From Ichthyophthirius multifiliis (lineage: Eukaryota > Ciliophora > Oligohymenophorea > Hymenostomatida): a stretch of 46,650 nt of DNA. Where the stretch lies: assembly GCF_000220395.1 (NCBI RefSeq), contig NW_004087078.1, forward strand, positions 1,994 through 48,643, given 5' to 3'. This document shows positions 1-13,404 of this stretch, one piece after another. How positions within the stretch are numbered: the first letter of the stretch is position 1; the number at the start of each line of letters is the position of its first letter. Made by a program: the position numbers and the translations under genes. The notes beneath the pieces were generated by a model. That model saw nothing but the letters and a program-made list of their open reading frames with translations, did no database searches and had not been told where the DNA came from.

Positions 1-160
1 ATTATTAAGTTTAAAGAATTTATTTACTTTTATCCATTTCAATGGAAATTTTGTATATTTATTTTAATTAATTTTTTCTTTTAATATTTTTATTTATATT
101 ATAAATATATATTTAATAATATTTATAAATTTTTCATTATAAATATTAAAATATATTTAA

Positions 161-204
<44 letters not shown>

Positions 205-1253
205 AAATATTTATTATATTTTTTTTTTTTTTAATTAGATTTATTTTTTAAATATTTAATTTGCTTAGTATTTAAAAATATTTTTTTTTTAAATTTATAT
301 ATATTTTTTTTTATATTTATATTTTATATATATTATTAAATAAAAAATTAAATTAATTTAATCTTAAAAAAAATGTAGTATTATTAATATATATTTTATT
401 TAATAATATAATTTTAATATATTATATATTATATATTATAATTATATTTAAATAAGAATTAACTGTATATGATTTTAAAGATACATAAAATAAAAATATA
501 TATATTGATATTAAGTATTTTTATAAATTTATATTTAAAATATTTAATATATTTAATTATTAACATCAATATTTTTTTATTTTATTTTTTAAAAAAAAAA
601 TATTAATAAAATAATAAAAAAATTTTTAATTTTATATTCAATTTTATAAATTTTCTTAAATTATATTATTTATATAATAAATAATTATATATATATTTAT
701 ATATATATATATATATATTTAATAAATAAATTATTTTTAATATATAAATATTTTTTATTTTTTTTAAATAAGAATTCACATAATGTTTCTTGATTATATT
801 CAAATATATTTAATTTTATATAATAATTTTTGGATCATATATTTTATATATTATAATTAAATTACAAATTTTACAAAACTTATCTATAATATTAGATTTA
901 TAATAATCAAGATAATAAAAGAATCTAATATTAAATTAATATAATTAAACAAAAAAATAACAAATTTAATATTTTAAATATACTATTAATAATAAGTATA
1001 ATTAATAAAAAAATATATATAAAGAATTATATTAATAAATATAAATTGAAATTTGATTTAATATTTATATTAATATTATTAAATTTTTATACTTATTATA
1101 ATAATAATTATTTTTTAAGTTTTATTATAAAAAATTAAATTAAAATTTAATTAATTTTGTCTTTTATATATATAATGATTTAATAAAAAATTTAACTAAT
1201 TTGTTTTCATTTAAATATTAATTTTTTGTTAATATAAAAAAAATATTAATTTT
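1..1253. other. AT-rich spacer, no gene seen
   Basis: Nearly pure A/T with poly-A, poly-T and (TA)n tracts, for example a TA run at about 165-200. No frame keeps mixed codon use and no telomeric C4A2 repeat is present at the left edge, so the window does not begin at a chromosome end. It probably holds the 3' flank of the nucleoporin gene. Confidence 0.7.
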
Positions 1254-2009
1254 TCATTTTCTCGGTTTAAACATAGGATTTTATGAATCTTAAGATATAG
1301 GAGCCTAATTATTATTGAAAACTTATTATTAATTTGCTTAAAAGAATCCATTTCCAGCTTTTTTTACTATTTATTCTAAAGGATTATTATTATTATTTTA
1401 ACTACCGAATCCAAAATTAACTGAACTAACATCACTTTTAAATGGTAATTAAGCATTTCCTATACTTTTATTTGTAGTTCCGAATCCATGTTATCCGAAA
1501 TTATGTTATCCGAAACCATGTTATCCAAATCCACTGTTTCCGTATTAAGCTTGTTAATTTAAATAAGTTTATTATTATAAATTATTAGCAACATTTTATT
1601 ATTAATTAAATGCAACAGGTTATATTTAAAATGCTTATAAGTTTTAATTATTTATATTTTATATACCTTTATTTTAATTTTAAAAATTAAACAAATTATT
1701 AGTATTATTTGATACTAAACCAAACATATTATTATTATTATTAATAAAATTATTATTATTACTATTATTATTATTAATATTATTATTAATTAAATTATTA
1801 TTTAAATTATTATTTAAGTTATTATTTAAATTATTATTATCGTTAATTTTGTTAGATTATATATTAAATGTTATATTACTTAATTTTTATTATCCTTATT
1901 AATTTTAAAACCCAAGTTATTAAAATCCTTATAATTATTATTATTATTATAAATTTTTATTAGGTACTTATTATTAAATTTCATTTTTTTATTATATTTA
2001 ATTATTTTA

Positions 2010-2070
<61 letters not shown>

Positions 2071-5000
2071 GTTTATAATAAAGGCTTTAACAATTATTAT
2101 TAATTATTATTTTCTGTTATTTACTTTTATTAGTTTTACATCTAAAGAGATTACTATTGTTATGATTAATTTTTTTAATCTTACTATTGGAATATACTTT
2201 CTGTTTTTAAAAATGCTTATTATTTTTCATTTTACACACTATTTATTTCTTGTTCTGTTTTTCTTTATTCAAATCTTATTATTGTTATATATTAACAAAA
2301 TTAAATAATTGTATGTTTTCTTGATTTTTGTATTATTATAAATTTCCAAATAATTAATTTTAAGGTTAAATATTTTCTTCTTTTTATTTTTATTTTTTTT
2401 AATTTTATTAAGGAGCGAATAACGAGTCTTAAACTTGCTTGTTTTCTTCTTTTTTTTACCCTATATTAATTAGTTGTTTATTTTTATCATCTTTTTCTTC
2501 ATTTTCTTTTTTTTTTTCTTCTTTTTTTTCTACTTTTTTTTCTTCTTTTTTTTCGTCTTTTTTTTCTTCTTTTTCTCGTCTTTTTTTTCGTCTTTTTTTT
2601 ATCCGAAATTAAAATTAAATAATGGTTTGCTTTCTTCATTTTTTTATTATTATTATTAGTTTCCAAATAATAGACCTTAAACTTGATTATTTTCTTCATT
2701 TTTTTATTATTATTATTAGTTTCCAAATAATAGACCTTAAACTTGTTTGTTTTCTTCATTTTTTTATTATTATTAATTTCCAAATAATAAACCTTAAACT
2801 TGTTTATTTTCTTCTTTTTTAATATATTCATGTTTTAGAGTATTTTAAAATAAAGATGAAGTTTAAGTTTTTTCTAATTTTTCAGTAAATGATTTTTCTT
2901 CTTTTTTTTATTCATTTTTTTCTGCTTTTTTTGTTAAACCAAAAAGACCTATTTTATCATCTTATTAGAATAGTTTTGTACTATTTTGATTAGTTTCATC
3001 TATTTTTATATTTTTATTTGCAAAAAGACCCTCTATATTTTAATTTTCTTTCTAAAAAAGACCAAGTTCAGGTTTTTCTTGTATTTTTTAATTTTATTCT
3101 TATTATTTTTCTACAAAAAGATTAGAAAAAGTTGATATGTTTTCCTCTTTTTTAGTAATATTTTAATCTTTTTAATTAAAAAAGGTATTTATTTCCATAT
3201 TTCCAAATAGAGATGATACATTTGAATTATCTTATTATTTAATTTGAATATTAAAATGCTATTTTTTATGATTATTATTTTATATATTTAAAGGCGTTTC
3301 TATATTTTCTTCATTTGAGAAATTATCAATGGAATTTTTTTAAATAATATTTAAATTTTTATCTTCTTTTTTTATTTTAAAGACTGGAGTACTTATTTAT
3401 TATTTATCAATTATTATTTATTTTTCTTATTATTCGGACATTTTCTTTTATTCTTATATTTATTATTTTTATTAATAACAAGGTAATAACTATAAAATAT
3501 TTCTTTCTTTTGAAAGTTTTTCAAACTAAACTGCATTTGATTATGATTTTTAATTTAATACAATGGTTTATTTTTATTCAATTTTTTAATATTTAAGCCA
3601 TTCGAATACACTTATTCTTTATTTATAGGAAACATATTCATTTAATTATTTATTTTACTATATAATATTGCTATTATTAGGTATAATCAGTTATTAATCT
3701 AAATCTAAATTAATAATACCTTTTTTATTATTTTTATTATTAGTTTTTTAGTTAGTTTAAGAATTTATTTATTTTATAATAGAGGAGTTATGAGAAACTA
3801 TGTAAGAAAGTGCTTTTTTTTAACTCTCTTGTTCTTGTTCTTCTTCGAAATTTAAACTTAGAGTAATTTTCTTTTTTTATATATTATTATTATTGTTGTT
3901 TTTTGGTTTTTCTAATAAATTATGTAGCTCTTTTTTCTTGAATTCTAGGAATGTCTACATATTTAAATTTAAAGTTGTAAAATTATAACTTATATTTTGA
4001 AAATAGGAAATTAATTATGATAAAAAGTCCATTTTTAGTCTCAAATTTTCTTAATAAACTGACTCTTTATCGTTATTATATACCATAGTGATTTTTTAAT
4101 TAATAAAAAGAGCTATTTTAGGGTAAAAAGTGTTCATTTATTAAATTTTAGTTTGCATTTTATCTTCTATCATTATATTAAAGAGGCTTTGTAAAGTTTT
4201 TTATTTATTTAAAATTTAAATTTCTTCTACATTTTTGGAAGAAATTTATTGGAATGTTTTTTGTACTTTTTAATGAATTTTTTAAAGTATTTATTTTTGT
4301 TTTTCATATAGGATTTTTTCTTGCTTTTCTTTTTCTTTTTAATTCTCTTCTTTTTCTTTTTTTAGTATTTCTTCTTTTTCCTTTTCTTCTTTTTGTTTCT
4401 TTAATACTTAGATCTTTTCCTAATTTTCTTTTATTAAGCTTTTTATTTCATTCTATTCTATAAAAAGAGGCTTTTCTTGTATTATTATATCATTGTTTTT
4501 CTTATTTTTTAGCATATTGGAGAATATAGACTCTTTATTATTTGATACTAATTGCTCTATTTTTTATATATTTGTTTCATTTTTTACCTCGTTTTTAAAA
4601 AAACTTAAAGATGACAAATCATTCTGATTCTTTACAATATTAGTTAATAGATTATTTTCTTAATTTTAATTAATTGGTTTAAATAAACCTTAATAGGGTT
4701 CTGTCTTTAATTCAGGTTTTTAGAATATAGAACCTTATTAATTTATAGGTTACTAGAGTATATTTCCGAATAAACTAGTAGAGTTTTGAGTTGATGTATT
4801 TGTGAAAATTGGTGGTTTTGATTCCGGCTATTATTAGAATCCAAATAAACTAGAATTATTTTTAGTTTATTATTATTAAAATCCAAATAAATTATCTTTG
4901 TTCTCTAAAGGTTTTTATTATGTACAGAGATGTCCTATATTTAAAGATGTTTCTGGTTTTTTATCGAATAAACTGCTGGGTTTATTTTCTTATTATTATA

Positions 5001-8000
5001 AATTATCTTTATTATTTTAAGTCTTTAGTAAAGTATTAAGTATATTATTTTAAGGTTAATAATTTGCGAATAAACCACCACCAGTTTTATTTTATTCTTA
5101 TTGTTATTAAATATCTTTATTTTCTTAAGGTTTTATTAAAGAAGTAAAAAGGCCGCCTGTATTTGAATTCTATTATTATTAGGTTTATGGTTTTTTTTCA
5201 AATAATCCTTCAGTTTATTCCTATTGTTACTAGTTATCTTTATTTTCTTGAGGTTTTTATAAAGGAAGATATGTATTATTTTAAGATTAAATTACTTATT
5301 CTTATTATTTTTATAATTATTTGAATAAAGGTTGTTATTAATCATTTTGCTTTTCAAAATAACTAGAAGGAAATAATAGAAATTATTTTTTTTCATTTAT
5401 AGATTATTATTATGTTTAATTTTATTATATATTAGAGAAAAAACCATCACCTCCTTTGTTTATTAATTAAGTAAGAAGATTTTAACTTTTTATAGTTTAT
5501 TCTTTTTCCTTTTTTTATGATTCTTCTTATTTTAAAATATATTACTAATTCTTTTCTTATGGTTATAGTATTTTATTTTTATCCATATAATCTTTAGAAA
5601 AAAGAGATTACATATTAACACTATTATTATTACAAAATAAATTACCTTATAAAATAATATTCTATTATTATTATTAATTATTGTTATTATAATTTTAAAA
5701 AAATAAATTATTCTCTACTTATTAATTTCCTATTAAAAACTAATCGAATACTGTTTAATTTTCAACTTCCTACTTCTTAATTTCATAAAAATAAGATATT
5801 TTTAACTTTTCGGGCTCTATTTTTCCTTCTAAACACTCCTAAAACTCTTTATTATTATGTAAATAGCACATTTAACTATAAATTTGTTCACTTTCTTATT
5901 CATATTCTTCACAATTTAAACAATCTATTAATAGAAATCTTTAAAAGTCCATTTTTTAATTAAAAACAAATAAAGAAACTGGAAAAGGTGAAATAAATAC
6001 CCTTTCTTGGACTAAATCAGTATTAAAAATAGGCACTTTTTTATGTAAAAGAGTCCTTTTTTCTTCCTTTAGGAATTAATTGAAAACCAAGCAAATTCCT
6101 CCAATTGAAAATTCGTTTGAAAAACCTCCATTTTAAATCGAAGTATTGATTTTCGAAAATTCAAAGACTCTAGAATCTCTCGGCTTTAAAAAATGCAAAA
6201 TAAAATTAAATTAATTACAAACAACAAACACCTATTCTAATTTTTCTTCCAAAATTAATTTTATCTATATTTATTCACTATTATTAGTATCCATTTTTAT
6301 CCAATCATTAATTTCTTGTATCATAAACGGTCCCTGTACATCGTTAGAAGTGCCTACATAGTATCTTTTATCATTTTCGAATATAAAAAGATACTATTAA
6401 GTCAAAAATTCTTCAAAAAAAACTACTTTTTTGAAACTTTCGTCATTTAACACTTCTACTCTATTTTATTTTTTACTTTCTAAATCTATTATATATAATT
6501 CAAATGGATTTTTAAATAAAAATGCTTTTTTTGAGTCTAAAGAGAAATTTCCGTTTGAAAAAACTTCTTTTTCATTATAAAAAGCGACTTAATTTTTCAC
6601 CGAAAAAACTTGAATTTCTAAACTCAAAAATTTAACCAAAAAAAACAATTTATTTTTCGAAAAAATCACTTCCTATATTTCTTGATTTTCGAACTAAATT
6701 TTTTTCAAAACCTCCAATTTTTTGCTCTATATAGTCTTTTTAATATCCCAAAAAACAATTTCAAATGAAAAAATACCCACAATTTTTCCTTAAAAAGCCT
6801 GAATTTACAAAATCTTCCCTTTTCTTTCCCCAAAACCAATTTCAATCAAAAATTCCAGTCTTTTTTTGACTATTTCTTCCCTCATTTAGGCTCTAACAGC
6901 TGCTTTTTCTTTACTCTATTTAATTTTAGACTAATATAATTGTTCTATTTTTAATTTTTCATTCAAATAATCATCTAGTGATTAAATATTGATTATAATA
7001 AGACTATTTTATTCCTATAAACAGATTAAAAAGCATTCAAATTCTGGCAAAAACTCCACAAAATGTACTGATTTATTGTTCTATATTTTCTCACTGGGAT
7101 TAAAAATCGACCCTTTTTCTAAGCTGATTTACGAAACCAACAAATCCTTAAAAAAAGACGGTTTTATAAATCTAAAATTTTCTTCGTTTTAAATAGGAGT
7201 GGCTTAAACAGGTTTTTTTTAAGCAATTTTTTCATATATATTAATGTTTACTTACTTAATATTAAAATAAAAAGCAAAAACCTACTCGAATTCTCCTTTT
7301 TAGCTTAAAAAAACTACACTAGAAGGTATTTATTTATATATTTTTTCTTAAAATTCGAATTAAATATCTATTTTTTCCTCTATATATATAAACCCTTTAT
7401 TAAAATCTTCATTTTATTCAAATAATTAAAACTCCCTATTATCTAAAATGTAAATATTATCCAAATTTAGTTTATATTATTCCATTTTATTAGACAAATT
7501 AATCATTGAAAAAACGGATTTATTGCCTTCATCAAACCAAACCCTCATTTAGACGTCTTTTCGGTTTTTTAAACCTTCTAAATTCCAAGAATTTTCATCA
7601 TCATATATATAATCTTCTTAATATTTCACAGTTTAATCTTCAAAAGATCCTTTTAGAGGCGTTTAATAGAAAAAACCTTCCTAATCTTCATCTAAAGCTG
7701 CGAAATACCAACAATTAGGCAAATATTCATATAAAAAGATTATTTTAGTGATTACGTCTTCTATTTCGATTTCTTCGAATTGTATTTCTTTATTTTTTTC
7801 AAATATAGAGTCTTTATTTTATTTAAATAAGACAAATTTTTGGTCTCTAGAAGCTGAAATTATTAGGTTATTTAACGAAAAGCATGCAAAATGTGAATCT
7901 GAGATTTTTTGTAATTTTTTTTTTTATAAAATATTTATTATTTCAGTTGTCTCGTTTTATAAATTAAGTAATAAAAATTGACTATTTTTATCCAAAAACA

Positions 8001-8625
8001 TATACTTAATTTCAGAATTCAATTTTATTTCATATATAGGGGAATTATACTAGTTTATTTTATATATAAGGAGGTTTTATTAAGATGTAAATATTATTAA
8101 AAAGTCTTCTTTTGTCAGGATATAATTTATATCTTAATCTTTAAAAGTTTATAAAGGCGTTTTTTATTTGTTTGTATCTATAAATAAATCTTAGTATGTA
8201 GATTAATATAAGGAATCGTTTATTCCGAAAAATATTACAGAGTGCTTTTTATTATAATCGATTTGGTAAAGGGACTTTTAGGTAGTCTTAAATGGAGGAT
8301 ATTATAAAGTAAAATTTATTGGTTTTTGAAATTTTATTTAGTCTTAGTTTGTTTAATCAAAATATGCGAATTTATTTGGTTTGTGGATGAAAGGCCTTTT
8401 TTTTTTTTATAATTATTATGAATTTTCTTCTTTTTTTTAATTTTCTTGTTCTGATTTTTTTTACAGATCTTCTTTCAATTTTTAATCATATTCTTCTTTA
8501 CTTTCTTATTATTTTAATACTTAAACTTATTATTATTACTATGTTTATTCTAATTATTATATTTATAATTATTATAATTTTTTATCTTAAATTTATTATT
8601 AAGCATAAATTTACTATAATTATAA

Positions 8626-8681
<56 letters not shown>

Positions 8682-9915
8682 TTATCTTCCTTTTCTTCTT
8701 TTACTTCTTATAATTGATTAATTTTCATCAACTCTTTATTTTTTTCGAAAATTCCTTATTCTTTTTAAAATCCTTAACTTATAAAATACCTTTAGACTTC
8801 ATTTTTAGCATTAAAAGTTATAAAACTTTTCGTAATTTATTAAAAATGTACTTATTCTCCCACCTGCATACTAATAAACTATACATCATCTTCAATTTAA
8901 GCTTCTAACAATCCTACTCCTCTATAAACAAAAGGACTATTACAAGCATTTTTTCCAGCATTGCATTAATTATCAATAATTTCTATTGAATTTGTATTAA
9001 AAATAAAATTTTAAACTTTTCCTTCTACATTAGAAATAATATTAATACTATTTTTGCTATCTTAAAAGACTTTAAACTATAAAAAATCTCCTGCTTTTTA
9101 ATATTTCGAAATTTCTTAAACTTCAAACACTTTTCCACTTTAAAACTCCTCTTTTAAATTTCCTTTAAAAGGCAAAAATTAAACCAATGAATCTTCTTCG
9201 TTTTCACCAAAATAAACTAAAAAAGCCACCCAAAAATTTTTCTCGAATTCAATTAAATTCTAAATTTTCGAATAGCCTTCCCATTCGAAATTCTCGTATT
9301 TTTTTGTCAATATTTACTTATTTTCTCTACTTAGGAATATTATTTCTTGCTTTTCGTTATTGCATATGATTATCTCGCCATCTATATTAAATTATATCGA
9401 GTCAGTTTTTTCTTTTATTTCTATAAGTTGCCAGTTTTAGCTTATTATAAATGATATTTTCTATTCGGGATCGTGTATTAAAAATTTTTAGTCATTTTCT
9501 ATTGGACTCGAGTATATAAAAGGGAATTATTTACCTTTAGGAGGATTTATTACTTTTTTTATTTATAAAGTAGGTTTATTTTTGATAAACTATGCTAAGT
9601 TTATAACTAAAACTTAAGTATTTTCTAATGAAATGAGGACTATATTATCTTTTATAATTAAAGAGAGAATTTCAGAATTTTATTCTAATGTATAAGTATA
9701 TGATTAAGAGAAATTTTTAGCAAAATAAGATTTAATTTTATATTTATAGGCAATTAATAAAATTCCATATTTATTTGAAATTTCAATAAAATTAAGTGCT
9801 TTTGTAAGGTTTTTTTTTTTTAATTGTCTTCATCAAATTCATGAATTTGGATTTTTTCATTTAAAAAAATTTGAGTTGAATTTATTATTTTGTTCGCATT
9901 TATAAATTCTTTCAT
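1254..9915 (-). CDS. giant FG-repeat nucleoporin (about 2,850 aa), Nup214/Nup159-like layout
   Basis: A nuclear pore protein whose FG repeats would bind transport receptors. It starts at ATG 9915 and stops at TGA 1254. Residues 1 to about 1,380 are FG-free and beta-rich, as expected of propeller folds. Next come FG motifs (NLFGFQQ, SLFGFQQQ, SLFGN, GGLF) spaced by PQENKDN-type linkers (about 4,750-5,450). A Lys/Glu coiled coil follows (about 3,840-4,470), then a second FG block with GLLFGN repeats, ending in GFGQHGFGQHNFGQHGFG near 1,500. Introns: 8539-8614 (76 nt, phase 0, just after a poly-Gln run) and, tentatively, 2201-2235 (35 nt). The frame needs one extra A in the runs at 9810-9821 and 2570-2574; with both, the length is exactly 2,851 codons. 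Calling it an FG nucleoporin is firm. The propeller and the Nup214 assignment are inferred from layout; a ciliate-specific large Nup is the alternative. Confidence 0.85.
2006..2069. repeat. (ATT)n microsatellite inside the nucleoporin gene
   Basis: About 21 ATT units. In the minus-strand reading frame they encode a homopolymeric Gln run in the second FG region. Slippage here would change protein length without breaking the frame. Confidence 0.85.
2631..2810 (-). repeat. three tandem 60-bp units encoding GLLFGN repeats
   Basis: Units begin at 2631, 2691 and 2751 and are almost identical. Each encodes 20 residues of the form GLLFGN, Gln run, KNEENNQVQ. This is a recent expansion of the FG repeat at DNA level, since even silent positions match. 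Confidence 0.85.
8636..8680. repeat. (ATT)n tract encoding poly-Gln next to an intron
   Basis: About 15 ATT units, read as Gln on the minus strand at the end of nucleoporin exon 1. The donor of the 76-nt intron follows a few codons later, and exon 2 resumes with four more TAA (Gln) codons. Confidence 0.8.
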
Positions 9916-10749
9916 TTTACAAAAAAAAAATAAAAATAAAAAAATTTATATTTATATATTTTACTACTTTTTTTTTTTTAGTACAAAAATATATATAAAT
10001 AATAATATATATATATATTATTTCATTTAAAATTGTATATTTTAATTTAAATATATAGTTAAATTAATAAATATATATATATATTTATATAATTATTATA
10101 TTAATTAATATATATAAATATTTATTATTTTATTTTTTTATATATATAATTTTATTTTATTTTATTTTCTTTATATTATTTGGAAATTTTTAAATTCTAA
10201 TTTTTAATTTTGAAAAATATTTAAGTATAAAAATTTTAATGGAGCCTAAATTTATATACATATATTTAAATAATAATTTCTTTTTTTTAATTTATGCTAT
10301 TAATTTATTTATTTACCAAAATAAACTTTCAAAACCATTACTATTTTTATATATTTTTTAATGTTTATAAATTTATAACATTTTTGTATTAAAATTATGA
10401 TTAATAAATCGAATTATATTCAATAATATTTTAATATAAATTCATTTTGTTTTCTTATTAAAAATTTCTTAATATATTTAGCTTATTTTATTAATAATAT
10501 TTGTTTATTTTTTAATAAAAACAATTTAAATGAAAATAAAATTTCTTATTTTTTTAATAGTATATCACTTATTTAATATATTTTATTAAAAACAAATAAC
10601 TTAACATAATAAAAACATATTTGAATTAAAATATAAAAAAAACTAATTCGTTTTTATTTAAATTAATAAAATTATATATATAATATAATATAATATATAG
10701 TATATATAATATATTTATACATTTTTTTATTTTTTTGATATAAATTTAT
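9916..10749. other. AT-rich spacer, likely nucleoporin promoter region
   Basis: Low-complexity A/T sequence between two minus-strand genes. No sustained coding frame. It must hold the nucleoporin 5' flank and the 3' flank of the RRM gene, but no discrete motif stands out. Confidence 0.6.
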
Positions 10750-12100
10750 TCAAATACTATCAATATTTTTAAATTAAATGTTTATACACTAACCCTAAAT
10801 GTCTTTATTATTTATATTACAAACAGCTTAAAGTGCGCTTTAAATATTTTCCATTTCTATAATACATTTTTATTAATTATTTTCATTTTCTAAAAACTAG
10901 ACTTATTTTACATTTCCATACTAAGAAAACTCTTATATAATATATTATTCATTACATAAATTTTTATTTAAATTATTTACAATTAAAAACTAACTAATAC
11001 AATTATCAAAATATGTTTTTCTTTAATTAAAGAAAAAGATATTATCTTAAAAAAAGTCATTTTATAGAGTATTAAAAAAAGATAAAAACACCCTCACTTT
11101 ATTTACATTTATTTATCTTTTATCGAATAAACTAATAATAAACTTTGCCTTTTCTTCATTTTAGAATTCTACGAAAAAAAACTCATTATAAAATTCTTCT
11201 ATTAAGATACATTCAATATTTCCAAAACAAGAAAAAAGATTAAAAATATTTTGAACTGAAAAATTCTAAAAGCCGCTTAAAAAAACCACTTTAGAATTAT
11301 TATAAAAGCTATTATTTTCCAAATAAACCTATTCTATAGGTATTTTAAATATATTAAAAATTTAAAATGCACAACTACATTCCCAAACTTAGATTTTATT
11401 CGGGAAAAAAACTTTAAAAAGTAAAAAATATTTATATACTTAATATTTTTCTCATTTAATTCTTCAAAGGCTCTTTTCAAATTTATTGAAAATTCCATTT
11501 CTACACAGACATTAATAGTTTATTTCTTTCTTTCATAAATAAAAATTTTCTCTACCTCCCCATATTAACTAAAAATATCGAAAAAAAATTCCTATTCATT
11601 AATTTGCAAAAAGCCGTTCTCGCAAAATACTTCTACTAAAAGTAACTTATTCTAATTTATTTATTGAAATTTCTCGTTTATTTCGAACAAATCTTTCTAA
11701 CTTTATTATAATTGGATTCCACTTAATTAAATTAAAGCTTAATTTGTATATTTTTTAATTTATAAATATGGAATATTCCATGAAGTAGATGAAAAAGAGG
11801 ATTTAAATGCAGATTTATTGGTAGTAATTATTTAATTTGTATTATTTTATAATATTAAGCTTTCGTTAATTTTACATAAGGAATTCAAATTTTAATATGA
11901 ATTAGTATTTGTATTTGTATTTAAGTTTAATAATTAAATTTAATTTTATTAAGATTTTTCGAGAAATAAAGATTTACTTTAATTAGCTAATTTACTTGTT
12001 TTTATTTAGTTTTATTTTTCTTATTTTTTTTTTCTTCTTATGTTTATTAATATTCACTTATGGCTTTTTTTCTTAATTTTTTTTGGGGTTCGTTTTACAT
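10750..12100 (-). CDS. PTB/hnRNP-L-like protein with several RRM domains
   Basis: An RNA-binding protein. From ATG 12100 a basic Lys/Gln-rich leader is followed by RRM-like blocks. One has a beta-3 strand reading NQALIQL. The next runs from KLLLVEVFCENGFL through IFSQYGEVEKIFIY to FEELNEKNI. A third is SKVVFLSGFQNFSVQNIFNL followed by FSCFGNI, and the last has EFSQYGNVKQVQF and ends at TGA 10750-10752. The order and the long RRM2 tail recall polypyrimidine-tract-binding proteins. A 28-nt intron is likely at 11412-11439. The model needs one extra A in the run at 12024-12033, and the seven-T run after the intron also does not keep phase, so exon edges there are uncertain. RRM identity is good; the PTB subfamily is inference. 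Confidence 0.65.
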
Positions 12101-13404
12101 TTTTTTTTTTTTTTTTTCCGCTTTTTATGAATTATTAAAATATAATTTTTATTACTTATATTTATGATTTAGGTTTATTATTATAATTTACCTTGATTAT
12201 TTTATTAGTTTAATAGGTATATTAACTTTACTATTTTAAATGATCAAAATTATTATAAAATATAAAAAAAAAAATATAAAATTAATTATATTATAAATTT
12301 GATTTTATTTATTTTTATATTTATTTAAATTTTTTGCATTATTTAATAAACAAAACATAAAAGTTAATTTTATTTATAACTATCAAACATGTTTAAAATA
12401 AAAGGAACTTTAGGCTTATAAAAATAGAAATAAGAATGGTTTTATTTATTTAATTCAATATGATTCATTAATAAATAAAATTAAAATATTAATGTGAAAA
12501 AATGTTACAAAACAATAAAAAATATTTATATATAAATAATCATATAATATTTAAATTTATTTTTAAAAATAATTATATATATATATATATATTAAAAAAT
12601 TAAAAAAATTATGTGTGTATTTAAATTATAGCCATAAAATTATTTCTTTTAAACAAGACTATTTTTTTTATATATTTATTTAAAACTTTAACTATCATTA
12701 ATTTATATATATATATTATTTATTTTTATAAATTATTTATTTTTATAAATACAATTTTTTTATTGTTAACTTCTTAGTAATTATGGAAATATTAAATAAT
12801 TTTTATTAATAGGTTCAATTGAAAAAATAAAATAAGAATTTTAAAATTATTATTTTATATATATATTAATAATGAATTATAATTAATTTTCCTAATAAAT
12901 AACTTTATTCTAGCAATGTTAAATTATATATTTTATTTTATTTTATATTATTTTATTTTATTTTATTTTATTTATTTTTAAATTTTAATAATATCAAATG
13001 TAAAACAATAATAAATTAAAAATATTAATTTTCTTTACAAAAACAATTATTAATTGATTATAAATCAGATATAAAAAAATACCTTATAATAAATAATATA
13101 TATAGATTTCAAATATTTAATTTATAAAAAAATAAAAAAAAAGAATATCAATATTAAAAAATATGTAAAAAAAAATTCCAACGGTATTAAATATTATAAA
13201 TATATAATAATATATATAATTATATATATATAAAGTTATATTGTTAATATTTTAATACAAAAAATTATTTATAAAAAAAATATAATTAAAAAAAAGTAAA
13301 ATAAAAAAAAAATTCCAAATTTAATATGATTTTATATACATAAATAATATAATTAATTTTTGAAAAAATAATTTATACACATATTAAATTAATAACAAAA
13401 AAAA
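12101..13404. other. AT-rich spacer between divergent genes
   Basis: Separates the minus-strand RRM gene from the plus-strand zinc-finger gene, so it should carry both promoters. An almost regular TTTTA repeat lies near 12,930-12,970. No coding frame was recognised. Confidence 0.6.

Noticed and set aside
2474-2831. Phe-rich plus-strand and Lys-rich minus-strand short frames near 2.5-2.8 kb
   Set aside because: They are shadow frames of the nucleoporin's Lys/Glu and GLLFGN region.
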